In this document: positions 21,199-31,753 of the stretch, in pieces
Numbering within the stretch: the stretch's first letter is position 1
Layout of the letters: the number at the start of each line of letters is the position of its first letter
Translations under genes and position numbers: made by a program
Notes under the pieces: generated by a model
Database searches by the model: none
Seen by the model: the letters and a program-made list of their open reading frames with translations, nothing else
What the model was told of the DNA's origin: nothing
Source: Acetivibrio thermocellus ATCC 27405
GTDB taxonomy: Bacteria; Bacillota; Clostridia; Acetivibrionales; Acetivibrionaceae
Reading direction: 5' to 3'
DNA: 64,000 bases
NCBI RefSeq assembly: GCF_000015865.1
Contig: NC_009012.1
Location: 2,597,081-2,661,080, forward strand

Positions 21199-24096
21199 TT
21201 AAAAAGTAGGTATAATTTGAAGCAGATATCTTTTCATCAAACTCAAATCGCTCGAATCTACTTTGCCGTCTTTGTTTAAATCCGCATTTGAAAGATTTTT
21301 TCCCGTAAGCAAAGTTATGCGAAGCAGATGCTTTTTCAATATCTGAAAGTCTGTCGAGTTTACTTTTCCATCGTCGTTTAAATCACCCAAATTCTCATCA
21401 TTGTTTCCTTCAACAAAGGTAAACCAATTTATATTAAGCAGGTAACCGCTGCCACCGGTAAATTTTAAGTAGAGATCATGGACTCCCTTAAGCCCGCTGA
21501 CCTCACATGTGGCATCAACCCACTGCTGCCAGCCACCGCTTCCTGCAACCGGGCAGATACCCACTACAGGTCCGTCAATACTGTCAATCCTAAGTTCAAT
21601 ATTGCCTCCGCTTGTAGCGCTGGCTACTCTCGCTTTAAAACTTGCTGCCCCTTTTCCAAAATCTATATTCTTATAAACAACATAATCTCCGTTCTCAATA
21701 TACCCTACATCCATTCCGCCTTCGCTGCAGTTTTCGGTCTGGATTCCCGATTGTCCGTTGTAGCTCTCGGCCTCAATCCGGGTAAAGGCCGAACGCGGTT
21801 CCTTAGGCGGAGGATTGACAGAGCCGCTCACTCTCAATATTGATTCCGACTCTCCGATTTTTACACCCTGGGAATTAACTATGTACAGCTTGTATGTTCC
21901 GGCTGTGTATGGAGCAATAATGGAAGTTGCGTCTCCTGCCGCCTTGGTCATGGTAGCTCCTTCAACAAAGGTTGTTGTCCCGGGAGGTGCAAACCATACC
22001 GTGTTTGAAGGATCTCCGCTGCTTCTTATATTTATAATGGACGCAGCTTCCGCAGCACAGCTTGCCGGGAATACATAATCCGGCGTTGAAAGTAAGCTCT
22101 CAGGCATAATTTTTCTGTATTCATCCTGAATTCCCGAATTCAGGCACACATTATACTGCCGTAAAGGCCATACATTATCCGGGACGGCAACGGGAGGGTC
22201 AATTCTGCTGTTTGGAGGATTTTTTCCCATTTTGCTCACCGTTGCATAGGTCCTCAGGATTGTCAGATCGTGTTTTTCTCCGAAATCTTCGCAGTTGATG
22301 GTATATTTTACTCCCGGGTCGATATTCAGGACGTTGTCGTTTTCAATTATATATGCAGTGCCTTCGTCATTATGCAAGCCATAAGTAGGGCCATATGTTG
22401 CCGGTGGAATACCCTTTACATAATTCTCGTTGATATTTGTACCCGGCATCTGGCCTATGGTATATATTGCTCCGCTGTCATGTAGCCTGGACAAGGTATC
22501 AACAACCCTGTTGTAGCTTATTGTGTTGTTTTTGCACGTTGTGGAGTCTTTAAAATTGCACCATCCCCAGCCCAAATGTATACCGTTGTAGGCCGTCTTC
22601 TGGACATGGTTGTGAGTTATTTCCAGACCTTCCACAAAGTATGCTGTAATGCCGGCACATCCGCCAAATCCCGGAACCATACTTATGTCGTACAACACAT
22701 TGTTTGAAATGGTATTGTTCTTGCAAACACCTTCTACTCCGGAAGGAAATTTTGCACGGCTCCCGCCGTCTCCAATGTAAACATGCTGCGGATGGCCTAC
22801 CGTTATGCCGCTTGATGTTATATCTGTAATATAGTTGCCGATGATTTTGCAGTTTATAACATCGTTTACCATGGAAATTCCGTCGGCTCCGCTATGCTTA
22901 ATTACATTTTCAATAAAATCAATGGAATCGCAGTTTCTTAGGTTGATCATTCCCGGCAATGTATCAACAAGATCATATTTGGTGTAGTGCCAATTATCGT
23001 TGAAAAAAGCTATAAAGCCTTGGGCAGCCTGGCATGTCGATTTACCCCGCGAACCTCCGACCTCGACAAGGTTGTAATCGGTATACGCAAAGGTAATGCC
23101 CTGGAAGGTTATATTCTTTACCCTGTTTGAAGTTGATGTTCCGGCAATCTCAATGAGTTTTTCAACCATTGGGGCCTGAACGTCAATCGTCTCTATATTT
23201 TCTCCGGGACGGAGATAGTAATAAAGCATTTGTTCGGTTTTGTCAAAATAGAATTGCCCCGGAGAATTTAAAAATTCAAAGGCATTATAAATTGTATGGG
23301 TACCGGAAGTAGTAAAAGCCGCACCCCAACCGGGGGTCTGCGCTATGGCGCCGTAAGGCTGTTGCAAAAGAAGCACCCTGTAGCCGTTGGCTGTAATTAC
23401 ATCGCGGGTACACACAATATTTTCATTCCATGTAGTACCGTTTACTATCTCAAGGTCATCTTTATTGCGGGTAATTTCCGGTACTTCCGACATATCATAC
23501 CGAACACCGTCGCTTTTGCTTCCGCTGGTCCACGCCCAGGGAGCCTGCCCGGCAGTAACGGTGTAAGTTCCGTGTCCCCCTCTGGCGGTTACTCTCTTGC
23601 TGGTCATCGAAGCTCTTTGGTCATTTACATACAGGTTTCGCAGTTTAGTCGAACGATTTAACTTTGCCTTGTATATATTGCCGTTATGCCTCGTCCAGCC
23701 TGTAACCTTTGTTGCACCGCTTAATACAGGCGTTTCTCCGGGATACGCCATATAGTAAATCCTATATCCGTTTGTTCCCGAATCCTGTGGGCCAAACGTG
23801 ATTGTTTCGGTTATATTATAAGTGCCGCCCCTCAGATATACATAAATATCACTTTTCATATTGCCGTTGACGGTTCTCACCACGTCCCGGGCTTTTGCAA
23901 TCGTCTTAAAGGGTGCATCTATTGTACCCGTATTGCTGTCACTACCGGTGGGAGATACATAATAGGTTATCGGTTCCGCTGCGTTTACCGTATTTATGAA
24001 TAATAGTCCGGCCGAAAGAACTGATACCGTAAACAGTAAAGCCATTATCACTATCATATGTCTTTTGGTCATAATTCCTATAATTCCATTTACCAT
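21199..24096 (-). CDS. Cellulosomal GH141 (xylanase XynE type) parallel beta-helix protein with CBM6 and dockerin
   Basis: 965-aa secreted protein. A signal peptide lies near the N-terminus (cleavage near VNAAEP). It opens with ITYYVSPTGSDSNTGTIDAP and APFKTIAKARDVVR, a start typical of right-handed beta-helix carbohydrases, and continues as a long beta-helix (about 40-690; repeated short N-rich turns such as CKNNTISNNVLYD). CBM6 (about 765-895) and a dockerin (about 900-965) follow. I recall that the A. thermocellus protein at this place in the xylan cluster (Cthe_2195, XynE) founded xylanase activity in GH141; the assignment here rests on context and architecture. The start is ATG 24096, or ATG 24072 (MTKRH), which has its own AGGA site; eight residues differ. 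Confidence 0.85.
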   Translation of the reverse strand: MVNGIIGIMTKRHMIVIMALLFTVSVLSAGLLFINTVNAAEPITYYVSPTGSDSNTGTIDAPFKTIAKARDVVRTVNGNMKSDIYVYLRGGTYNITETITFGPQDSGTNGYRIYYMAYPGETPVLSGATKVTGWTRHNGNIYKAKLNRSTKLRNLYVNDQRASMTSKRVTARGGHGTYTVTAGQAPWAWTSGSKSDGVRYDMSEVPEITRNKDDLEIVNGTTWNENIVCTRDVITANGYRVLLLQQPYGAIAQTPGWGAAFTTSGTHTIYNAFEFLNSPGQFYFDKTEQMLYYYLRPGENIETIDVQAPMVEKLIEIAGTSTSNRVKNITFQGITFAYTDYNLVEVGGSRGKSTCQAAQGFIAFFNDNWHYTKYDLVDTLPGMINLRNCDSIDFIENVIKHSGADGISMVNDVINCKIIGNYITDITSSGITVGHPQHVYIGDGGSRAKFPSGVEGVCKNNTISNNVLYDISMVPGFGGCAGITAYFVEGLEITHNHVQKTAYNGIHLGWGWCNFKDSTTCKNNTISYNRVVDTLSRLHDSGAIYTIGQMPGTNINENYVKGIPPATYGPTYGLHNDEGTAYIIENDNVLNIDPGVKYTINCEDFGEKHDLTILRTYATVSKMGKNPPNSRIDPPVAVPDNVWPLRQYNVCLNSGIQDEYRKIMPESLLSTPDYVFPASCAAEAASIINIRSSGDPSNTVWFAPPGTTTFVEGATMTKAAGDATSIIAPYTAGTYKLYIVNSQGVKIGESESILRVSGSVNPPPKEPRSAFTRIEAESYNGQSGIQTENCSEGGMDVGYIENGDYVVYKNIDFGKGAASFKARVASATSGGNIELRIDSIDGPVVGICPVAGSGGWQQWVDATCEVSGLKGVHDLYLKFTGGSGYLLNINWFTFVEGNNDENLGDLNDDGKVNSTDFQILKKHLLRITLLTGKNLSNADLNKDGKVDSSDLSLMKRYLLQIIPTF

Positions 24097-24122
24097 AATT
24101 CCACACCCAGACTTTCATTTTT

Positions 24123-25724
24123 TTAATTTTGAGGAAAATCCGATATAACACGCAGTATATATCTTTTTAACAAAGTACAGTCGCTGGAATCCACTTTTCC
24201 GTCTCTGTTTACATCCGCATTTGAAAGGTCCGTTCCTGCCGGAAGTTCTTGACGGAGTACATGCATTTTTAACAGCTGAAAGTCTGTCGAGTTTACTTTT
24301 CCGTCATTATTCAAATCACCCAAACGTTTATCCGGCATCGGTGTTGGCGTTGGATCCGGATTTGCCGGAGTGAACTTCCACCAGTCTATATTGAACAAAT
24401 AACCGCTGCCACCCTTGAAAACAAAGTATAAGTCGTGTACTCCCTCGGCACCGGAAACCGGACAAGATTTGGTAGTCCAGGTCTGCCATCCTCCGGTTCC
24501 TGTAACGGTACACGTTCCCACTAATTTTCCCGTTGGGCTGTCAAGCCGAATTTCTATGTTTCCGCCGTTGGTTGCCGATGCCACTCTTGCCTCAAAGGAC
24601 GCCGCACCGGTTCCGAAATTCACACCTTTAACCTTTATGTAATCCCCGTTTTCAATAAAGCCTACATTCATTCCGCCTTCACTGCATTTTTCCGTCTCGA
24701 TACCTGAGCTCCAGCAAATGGTTTCAGCTTCGGTTCTTACATATGGATTCAAAGTGCCTATCTGCGGGGGCCCTTCTTTGGTCATATTAATCCTTGGAAT
24801 TGTTCCGTCGGGATTATATTGAAACTGTTCCACGCAAACAGAACGGTGGTAGCCGCTTCCCCCCGGTAAAGCGGCATTATGGTAGAAGAAGTAGGAATTC
24901 CCTTTATAATCAATTATTCCGGGATGATTGGTAAAACTGCCTCCCTGGGTCGGCATTATTACGCCGCGATACGTCCACGGTCCGGTGGGACTCGTACTCG
25001 TTGAATATGCAATATGTTCGGGTATCGGACCTGCTGCAAACACCATATAATATAAATTGTTACGCTTGTAAAACCACGGACCTTCTTCATAGGAAGTCGG
25101 TCTGTCGTTTTTGCTTCGCTGTCCAAATCCTGCTGTGGTAAGAGGTACTTTGACAATGCCGCCCGAATAGGAAATCATGTCAGGATTCAGTTTCACATAG
25201 TAAAGATCAGGGTTTCCCCAGTAAAGGTACGCCTGCCCGTCATCATCGATAAACACGGTGGGGTCTATCTCACCCCAGCCCCCGCGGTCTATCAAAGGTT
25301 TCCCCAAGGCATCTTTAAACGGACCCGTCGGACTGTCCGATACTGCAACTCCAATCGCCTCTCCTCCGCCTTTCTTTGCCAGAGGAACGTAAAAATAGAA
25401 TTTGCCGTTTCTTTCCACGCACTGACCCGCCCATGCTTTACCGCTTGACCAACTGAAGTCAGTGTAGGACAACACTGTTCCATGATCGGTCCAGTTTGCC
25501 ATGTCTGTCGTGGAGTAGCATCTCCAGTCATTCATGGTAAAGAAGTTATCAATAAGAACATCCTCATCATGGGTGGTATACACGTAGCATACCCCGTTAT
25601 ATACCATCGGAGCAGGGTCAGCAGTGTAGATTGTTTGTACTATCGGATTGTCCGCAAAACATGACGGTATATAAAAAGTTATAATCAAAGTACTTATCAA
25701 CAGAGACAATAAAACCTTTCTCAT
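24123..25724 (-). CDS. Cellulosomal GH43-CBM6-dockerin (arabinofuranosidase/xylosidase type)
   Basis: 533-aa secreted glycosidase. A signal peptide covers residues 1-24. The GH43 five-blade propeller (about 25-325) has catalytic base Asp36 (TADPAPM), pKa-modulating Asp154 (EIDPTVF) and acid Glu214 (SYEEGPW). CBM6 (about 330-460) and a PTPTPMP linker lead to a dockerin (about 468-533). The second loop reads DSSD rather than DSTD, so one of the two cohesin-binding faces differs slightly. GH43 enzymes in such clusters trim arabinose or xylose from arabinoxylan. It lies 16 bases downstream of the GH2 gene remnant and 26 upstream of the GH141 gene, consistent with one transcript. Confidence 0.92.
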   Translation of the reverse strand: MRKVLLSLLISTLIITFYIPSCFADNPIVQTIYTADPAPMVYNGVCYVYTTHDEDVLIDNFFTMNDWRCYSTTDMANWTDHGTVLSYTDFSWSSGKAWAGQCVERNGKFYFYVPLAKKGGGEAIGVAVSDSPTGPFKDALGKPLIDRGGWGEIDPTVFIDDDGQAYLYWGNPDLYYVKLNPDMISYSGGIVKVPLTTAGFGQRSKNDRPTSYEEGPWFYKRNNLYYMVFAAGPIPEHIAYSTSTSPTGPWTYRGVIMPTQGGSFTNHPGIIDYKGNSYFFYHNAALPGGSGYHRSVCVEQFQYNPDGTIPRINMTKEGPPQIGTLNPYVRTEAETICWSSGIETEKCSEGGMNVGFIENGDYIKVKGVNFGTGAASFEARVASATNGGNIEIRLDSPTGKLVGTCTVTGTGGWQTWTTKSCPVSGAEGVHDLYFVFKGGSGYLFNIDWWKFTPANPDPTPTPMPDKRLGDLNNDGKVNSTDFQLLKMHVLRQELPAGTDLSNADVNRDGKVDSSDCTLLKRYILRVISDFPQN

Positions 25725-25740
25725 TTTTCAATACCTCCAT

Positions 25741-28476
25741 TTAAGACCGAGCATAATCATCAAAAGAAGATATTTGTCTCAATATATATCTTTTTAATAA
25801 TGCGACATCGGTAGAATCCACTTTGCCGTCCCTGTTTACATCTGCATTTAAGAGGCTTGTTCCTGTAAGCTGTCTTTGCCTGAGTACGTGCATTTTCATT
25901 AGCTGAAGGTCTGTCGAGTTTACTTTTCCGTCACCGTTTAAATCACCCAGATCCTCATCACTGTTTCCTTCAACAAAGGTGAACCAATTCACATTAAGCA
26001 GATAACCGCTGCCTCCGGTAAATTTCAGATAAAGATCATGGACTCCCTTCAGGTCACTTACCTCACACGTCGCATCAGCCCATTCCTGCCAACCGCCGGT
26101 GCCGGCAACCGGACAAATGCCAACTACAGGTCCGTCAATACTGTCAATCCTAAGTTCAATATTGCCTCCGCTTGTAGCGCTGGCTACTCTCGCTTTAAAA
26201 CTTGCTGCTCCTCTGCCAAAATCAATAGCCTTGTAGACGACAAAATCTCCGTTTTCAATATATCCCACATCCTTACCGCCTTCGCTGCAATCTTCAGTCT
26301 GGATTCCTGACTGAGCATCATAGCTTTCCGCTTCGATTCGTGTAAAAGCAGACCTTGGCACAGGAGTCGGTTCAGGTTCCCCTCCGGTTGTCTTAATAAT
26401 CACTCTGTCAGATTCCAATCCGTTCGAACTGGCCGTTACTATAATAGTCCCGTTGGTTTTGGTTGCCTGGACTATCACGAGGCACTTGCCGTTAAAAGCC
26501 TGCCTGCTGTTTGCCTTGTAAGGTTCCAGGCTTGCAGCATTTCCATTGTCAACTCCGACAATTACTCCCGGTCCGGATATGGAAAAGTTCACAGTATTGC
26601 TTGCCGTCGGGACAAGAACACCGTTACTGTCTACAATATCAGTTTCTATAAATACCAAGTCCTTGCCGTCAGCCGTAATAGTTGTCCTGTCCGGTTTTAA
26701 CTGAATTTTTGCAGGATTACCGGCAGTGGTTACCTCGTCATAAACCACTATATTTCCTTTGACAGCTTTTGCTCTGAGTGTACCCGGAACCCAGGGAACA
26801 TTCCACGAAACATGCCCGTTATTTCCCATACTCTTTACTCCAAGGGAAGTGCCGTTTAAGAAAAGCTCCACCGTATCGCAGTTGCTATAAGCCCACACCT
26901 CTACGGTAGTACCGTTCGACCAGTTCCAATGGGGCAGGATATGCACCATCGGCTTGTCGCTCCATTTGCTTTGATAGAAATAATATATATCTTTGGGGAA
27001 TCCGCATGTGTCAACTATTCCGAAATATGAGCTTTTCGACGGCCATTTGTACGGTGTCGGTTCACCAATATAGTCAAATCCCGTCCAAACAAATTCCCCA
27101 AGCATGTAATCCCGTCTGTTGATTTCATAATATGACGATTCTGCGCTGTTACCCCAGGCAACCACGCTGTTGTCATAAGATGAGCACTGGTTGTCATTGC
27201 CGGTCAGTATATTCTGGTTGGTGGGAGTTTTATATACACCCCGGCTTCTTACCGCCGAGCTTGTTTCACTGCCGAACATTATCCATTCGGGATGTTCCTT
27301 GTGTCCCTGGTCATACATAAAGGGGAAATAGTTGTATCCGACCAAATCAAGGACACTTGCAATCCGTTTGTATGTATCGTCCGACATATTTATAGCAAAA
27401 CAACCCCATGTTACCGGTCGGGTGGGATCTATTTCCTTCACCCAGTTTTTCAGCTTTGTGGCAGTTTCAACGGTAGCATTGGGAATCTCATTGCCTATGC
27501 TCCACATAATAACCGACGGATGATTGCGGTCTCTTTTAACCATATCCTGAAGGTCCCTTTTGGCCCAGTCTTTGAAATACAGATGATAGTCATTGGCAGT
27601 CTTTCCGGTTTCCCAGCAGTCAAAGGCTTCATCCATAACCATCAGACCCAATCTGTCGCATATTTCCAACACTTGCGGATCAGGAGGATTATGCGCGGTG
27701 CGGATAGCATTGCAGCCCATCTCTTTCATAATCTGAAGCTGCCTTTCAATAGCACGGTAATTAACTGCCGCTCCTAAAGCGCCCAAGTCATGATGCATAC
27801 ATACTCCCTTTATTTTCGTTTTAACGCCGTTTAAAGAAAAACCGGTAGTGCTGCTAAAATTAAGATAACGAAATCCCATGGTTGACTTATAGGTATCAGC
27901 CACTTTTCCATCAACAATTACTTGAGTTTGAACCATGTAAAGATACGGGGAATCAGGAGACCATAAATTGGGATTTGATACTGTAAGGTTTTGGTTAAAT
28001 GTATAGTCACTACCGGCTGATATGTTAACTGCTGAAGATGTATCAGAAGCAACCTGGTTGCCATTTGCATCCATAATTATGGTTTTTAAAGAAACTGTTT
28101 TTTCCGAATTGCCCTGGTTTACCACTTTCGTGCTGACATTGGCTGTAGCCGAATCTCTGCTTACATTCGGAGTGGTTATAAACATTCCGCAATAATCCAC
28201 ATGAACCGGGTCCAAAACTGTCAGCCACACGTTGCGGTAAATGCCGCTTCCCGAATACCAGCGACTGTTGGGCTGGTTGTTGTTGATTTTGACTGCAATT
28301 ACGTTTTTCCCGCCTATGTTAAGGTATGGAGTCAAGTCATATTCAAAAGAGCTGTATCCATATGGACGAATTCCCAAGTATGTCCCGTTTATCCATACCT
28401 GGCTGTTCATATAAGCTCCGTCGAATTGTATAAAAACTTTCTTGCCGGAATAATCTGAAGGTACGGTAAAGGTTTT
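25741..28476 (-). pseudogene. GH2-CBM6-dockerin gene, 3' part (interrupted by IS21 element)
   Basis: Remaining 909 codons of a GH2-family glycosidase whose first 110 codons lie at 30896-31225. Visible modules are the rest of the GH2 jelly roll (VWINGTYLG), the immunoglobulin-like domain, the TIM barrel with acid/base Glu in MWSIGNE and probable nucleophile Glu in MFGSETSS, a DUF4982-type domain (PHWNWSNG), an Ig-like domain, CBM6 and a dockerin. The open frame continues upstream into the insertion element to 28605, giving a 954-aa chimera with no signal peptide and about 45 meaningless N-terminal residues. Precise removal of the element and one 6-base duplicate restores an intact 1019-aa frame. 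The original enzyme was probably a beta-galactosidase-like or arabinosidase activity on xylan side chains. Confidence 0.93.
28471..28476. repeat. Target-site duplication, left copy (GGTTTT)
   Basis: GGTTTT directly abuts the left end (TGTTAATG) of the IS21-family element and is repeated at the right end (30896-30901). Confidence 0.9.
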
Positions 28477-28587
28477 TGTTAATGCTACTCTAAAAATGTA
28501 CCATATACCGGCAAAAAAATAGGCCACCTTAATCAAATTTCCTGTATGATTTTGTTGAACAGACACTATCGTACAGGAGGAAAGGAT

Positions 28588-30072
28588 ATGATTAAGATGG
28601 CTCAATTAGAGGATATCAGAAAAATGTACTTCATGGAAGGCTTAAGTATCAGGGAAATTAACAGGAGGACTGGGATACATAGGGATACAATCTCAAAATA
28701 TATTTCGCTGGAGGAACCAAAACCACCTAAGTACAAGTTGACAAAGGAAAGAACGCATCCGGTATTAGGGCCGTACATACCAATGATCAAACAGATAATA
28801 GAAGATGATAAAACCAGACACCGCAAACAACGCCATACAGGGACAAAAATATTTGAGACACTTAAAAAAGAAGGCTTTTCAGGCGGCTACAACACTGTAA
28901 TGGATTACCTGAGAAAGGAATACCGAAAACAAAGGGAAGCTTTCCTGCCACTGGAGTTCGAGTTGGGAGCATATGCAGAAGTAGATTGGACAGAAGCATA
29001 TTTTTATCTAAAAGGCAAAGAAACCAAGGCACATTTGTTTGTAATGAAGTTGAGAGGATCAGGCGGATTCTACGTAAGAGCATACCCTTTTGAGAAACAG
29101 GAGGCGTTCTTTGATGGCCATATCAAATGCTTTGAGTTCATGAACGGTGTACCATACAAGATAGCATACGACAATCTGAAAACGGCAGTGAAGAAGATAC
29201 TCGAAGGCAGCAACAGAGAAGAGCAGGAGCAGTTTATCGCTTTACGAACCCATTACCTTTATGAATCTTCATTCTGCCGGCCGGCAAAAGGGAGCGATAA
29301 AGGTGGTGTAGAGAATGCGGGCAAAGAGGCTGTGCGAAGGTTCTTCGTTCCCTACCCCGAGGTTGATTCATTTGAGGAGTTGAATGAATATCTGCACAAC
29401 GAATGCATAAAGCTTTTGGAAAGCAATCCGAAATGGGAAGCGGAAAGGGCAGCTTTGAGGCCATTACCGGCGGTAAGGTTTGATGGTGCGAGGTATAAAG
29501 AGGCAAAGGTCAACCGCTATTCTATGGTACAGTTTGAAACTAACCGATACTCTGTTCCCACGATATATGTGGGAGAGAAAGTCACTGTTAAAGCTACTGC
29601 GGATGAAGTAAAAATACTAAACAAAGGAACAATGATAGCAAGCCATCCAAGGATATACGGACGCTACCAGGAGCAGATAAAGCTTGATCACTATCTGGAA
29701 TTGCTGCTGCAAAAATCACGCGCCCTGGGCAACACAAAAGTATATAAACCTCAGATGCTGGCACCCGTTTATGAGCAGTATCGTCGAAGCTTAAATGCCA
29801 GAAGTCCGAGAGGCAACAGGGAATTCGTAAAAATACTCATGCTGCACAGGGATTACCCTACGGCACTGGTGACAGAAGCTATTGAAATAGCTATGGCATA
29901 CAATGTATACAGTTATGACGGTGTATTTAACATATTAGGACAGCTACTGGTCTCAGGCAGTCCTAAGACGGCTCCTGTCAGCAAAGACAAGCTTCAGGGC
30001 ATCCCCGAGGTTGTTGTAATACCTCCTGATCTCAGCAAATACAGCGCTCTCATGTCAGGAGGTGGACAATAA
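28588..30072 (+). CDS. istA: IS21 transposase IstA
   Basis: 494-aa DDE transposase. The N-terminal helix-turn-helix ([20 protein letters not shown]) recognises the ends. The catalytic Asp lies in [11 protein letters not shown], the second in [10 protein letters not shown], and the Glu in [12 protein letters not shown]. The start at ATG 28588 is set by the GGAGGAAAGGAT ribosome binding site; the longer frame from 28546 has none. Its stop overlaps the istB start by one base (TAATG), so the two are translationally coupled. Confidence 0.96.
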   Translation: MIKMAQLEDIRKMYFMEGLSIREINRRTGIHRDTISKYISLEEPKPPKYKLTKERTHPVLGPYIPMIKQIIEDDKTRHRKQRHTGTKIFETLKKEGFSGGYNTVMDYLRKEYRKQREAFLPLEFELGAYAEVDWTEAYFYLKGKETKAHLFVMKLRGSGGFYVRAYPFEKQEAFFDGHIKCFEFMNGVPYKIAYDNLKTAVKKILEGSNREEQEQFIALRTHYLYESSFCRPAKGSDKGGVENAGKEAVRRFFVPYPEVDSFEELNEYLHNECIKLLESNPKWEAERAALRPLPAVRFDGARYKEAKVNRYSMVQFETNRYSVPTIYVGEKVTVKATADEVKILNKGTMIASHPRIYGRYQEQIKLDHYLELLLQKSRALGNTKVYKPQMLAPVYEQYRRSLNARSPRGNREFVKILMLHRDYPTALVTEAIEIAMAYNVYSYDGVFNILGQLLVSGSPKTAPVSKDKLQGIPEVVVIPPDLSKYSALMSGGGQ

Positions 30073-30830
30073 TGCCGGTCAATAAAATGCTTATCGAAAC
30101 TTACATGAAGAAGCTAAAGATGCCACAGGTGGCAAAAACCTATGAATCCCTGGCAAGAGAAGCCGCAGACAATAATCTGGATTATGAAGAATACCTGCTG
30201 TGTGTGCTGGAACAGGAAGTACATCAGCGGGAGAATAACCGGATCCAGAGAGGGATCCGGCAAGCAGGCTTTCCTGTTATCAAAACGATTGAAAGCTTTG
30301 ACTTCCTTGCCATACCTTCTTTGAACAAACCGCGGGTATTGAAACTCATGCAGGGAGAATATATCCGAAGAAGAGAAAATGTCATTTTGATAGGCAACTC
30401 CGGAGTAGGGAAAACCCATATTGCAACTGCGCTCGGTTACGAGGCTTGTCGGCAGGGTATGAAGGTCAAATTCTATACGGCAGCTGGTTTGATAAATGAA
30501 TTGCTTGCAGCACAGCAGGAATATCGTCTTAATAAGCTTGAAAAGCAATGGCTGGCGCCGCATTTAGTGATCCTTGATGAATTAGGCTATGTGCCTTTCA
30601 GTAAAATCGGAGCAGAATTGTTGTTCCAGTTCTGCTCTTCCCGATATGAGAGGGGCAGCCTGATCATAACTACAAACTTAGAATTTCCAAGATGGACGGA
30701 GGTGTTAGGCGATGAGCAAATGACAGCCGCCCTGCTTGACCGCTTGACCCATAATGCGCACATTCTGAACATCAATGGTGAAAGCTACAGGTTTAAGCAG
30801 GCTCTTTCCAAGCAGGCAAATAATGACTGA
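30072..30830 (+). CDS. istB: IS21 helper ATPase IstB
   Basis: 252-aa AAA+ ATPase that helps IstA choose and capture target DNA. Walker A is GNSGVGKTH near residue 107, and Walker B is LVILDELGY near 168. TNLEFPRWTEVLGDEQMTAA is a family hallmark. It starts within the istA stop codon. Confidence 0.97.
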   Translation: MPVNKMLIETYMKKLKMPQVAKTYESLAREAADNNLDYEEYLLCVLEQEVHQRENNRIQRGIRQAGFPVIKTIESFDFLAIPSLNKPRVLKLMQGEYIRRRENVILIGNSGVGKTHIATALGYEACRQGMKVKFYTAAGLINELLAAQQEYRLNKLEKQWLAPHLVILDELGYVPFSKIGAELLFQFCSSRYERGSLIITTNLEFPRWTEVLGDEQMTAALLDRLTHNAHILNINGESYRFKQALSKQANND

Positions 30831-30889
30831 TTTTTTATGAAATGGTGGCCTAATTTTACCCCGGTAAGTGGCCTAAATTTTGATTGACA

Positions 30890-31225
30890 TTAACAGGTTT
30901 TTCTGTACCATCCGATTCCTCCGTCCAGGTAACCTCCTCCATCTCCTGCGGGAGACCGTTGATTAAAGGAATTGAAAATACTCCAATCGTGAGGCAAGGT
31001 GACGTCCGACCAATTGCTGTCATCATAGTTAATGCTCTGGCCGTTGTTTACATCCCCTTTATAAAACTTCCAGCCTTCGTTAAAGCTTTGCCCTCTTAAT
31101 CCGTTGTAAATATCCGTCCCTTTTAACTCGATGGACGCAGCCATTACCGGGTATTGCAATTCAGGAATGCCGACCAGAATCAGCGACAATACCAAGAGCA
31201 TGCTTAGAATTGCCCTCTTTTTCAT
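30890..31225 (-). pseudogene. GH2-CBM6-dockerin gene, 5' part (signal peptide and start of GH2 domain)
   Basis: The first 110 codons of the interrupted GH2 gene, then one Cys codon and a TAA stop supplied by the end of the inserted IS21 element. The ribosome binding site GGGAGGGAG precedes ATG 31225. The signal peptide runs to about residue 30 (VMAAS), followed by the beginning of the GH2 sugar-binding domain (RGQSFNEGWKFYKGD, VTLPHDWSI, GGIGWYRKT). GGIGWYRKT joins in frame to [11 protein letters not shown] of the 3' part once the element is removed. The fragment could be exported but cannot fold as an enzyme. Confidence 0.93.
30896..30901. repeat. Target-site duplication, right copy (GGTTTT)
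   Basis: Second copy of the 6-bp duplication made by the IS21-family insertion, matching 28471-28476. Confidence 0.9.
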
Positions 31226-31753
31226 GCAATTCTCCCTCCCTAAAAATAGTCATTTATGGCAAATATCGAAAATTGTTCAGACTTAACTACAACCATTTCT
31301 ATGTGGATGAATGAAGAATTCGGAAACAATATTGGTTCTATAATAGAATTCAAAATATTGCATATTAAAACTTTACTTGTTTGCCCCCTGTTTTACTTTT
31401 ACGGAAGTACCTATTTTTTTTAGTTGGGAATTTTAAAGGAATGTTAAATTTGTTCTTTTTAAGGATAATAAGGTTTTAGAATTATTAAGACTTGATTTGA
31501 ATTTGACAGGTTATTTTTTGATTTTGACTTGCCACACTACTCTTTATCTAGACTTGAATTTCATTAAATAAAATAGCCTATATTTATAATTTACAAAATT
31601 TGAATATGTATTGCTCAAAGCTCAAACCCTACAACTCTACTCTTTATATGTAAGCAATAACTAATTTGTTATCTCCAAATTCCCAAATCTTTGTAAATAT
31701 CTCTTCTTAATTTGGATAATATCTCTTTATTATCTAAATTCTCTCCAGATAGT
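31226..31753. other. Upstream region of the xylan cluster, up to the IS256 element
   Basis: About 530 AT-rich bases without a gene. It should contain the promoter of the GH2-led cluster on the minus strand, but I could not pick a convincing -35/-10 pair. CTACTCTTTAT occurs twice exactly 100 bases apart (31537-31547 and 31637-31647). Confidence 0.5.

Larger units (their letters stand above)
28477..30895 (+). mobile_element. IS21-family insertion sequence, 2419 bp, inserted in a GH2 gene
   Basis: The element begins TGTTAATG (28477) and ends CATTAACA (30895), the TG...CA termini of IS21 elements, flanked by a 6-bp duplication GGTTTT. Each end also carries AGGCCAC-type internal repeats (28521 on the left; two copies at about 30845-30875 on the right), the multiple terminal repeats normal for this family. 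It contains istA and istB in the usual 1-base overlap and both are intact. It is oriented opposite to the host gene cluster. Confidence 0.95.

Noticed and set aside
27292-27777. 161-codon open frame antisense to the GH2 barrel
   Set aside because: Mirrors the conserved GH2 coding sequence; no independent support.
31746-31753. Target duplication of the IS256 element
   Set aside because: The 8 bases outside each end (CAGATAGT and TATAACTA) do not match.
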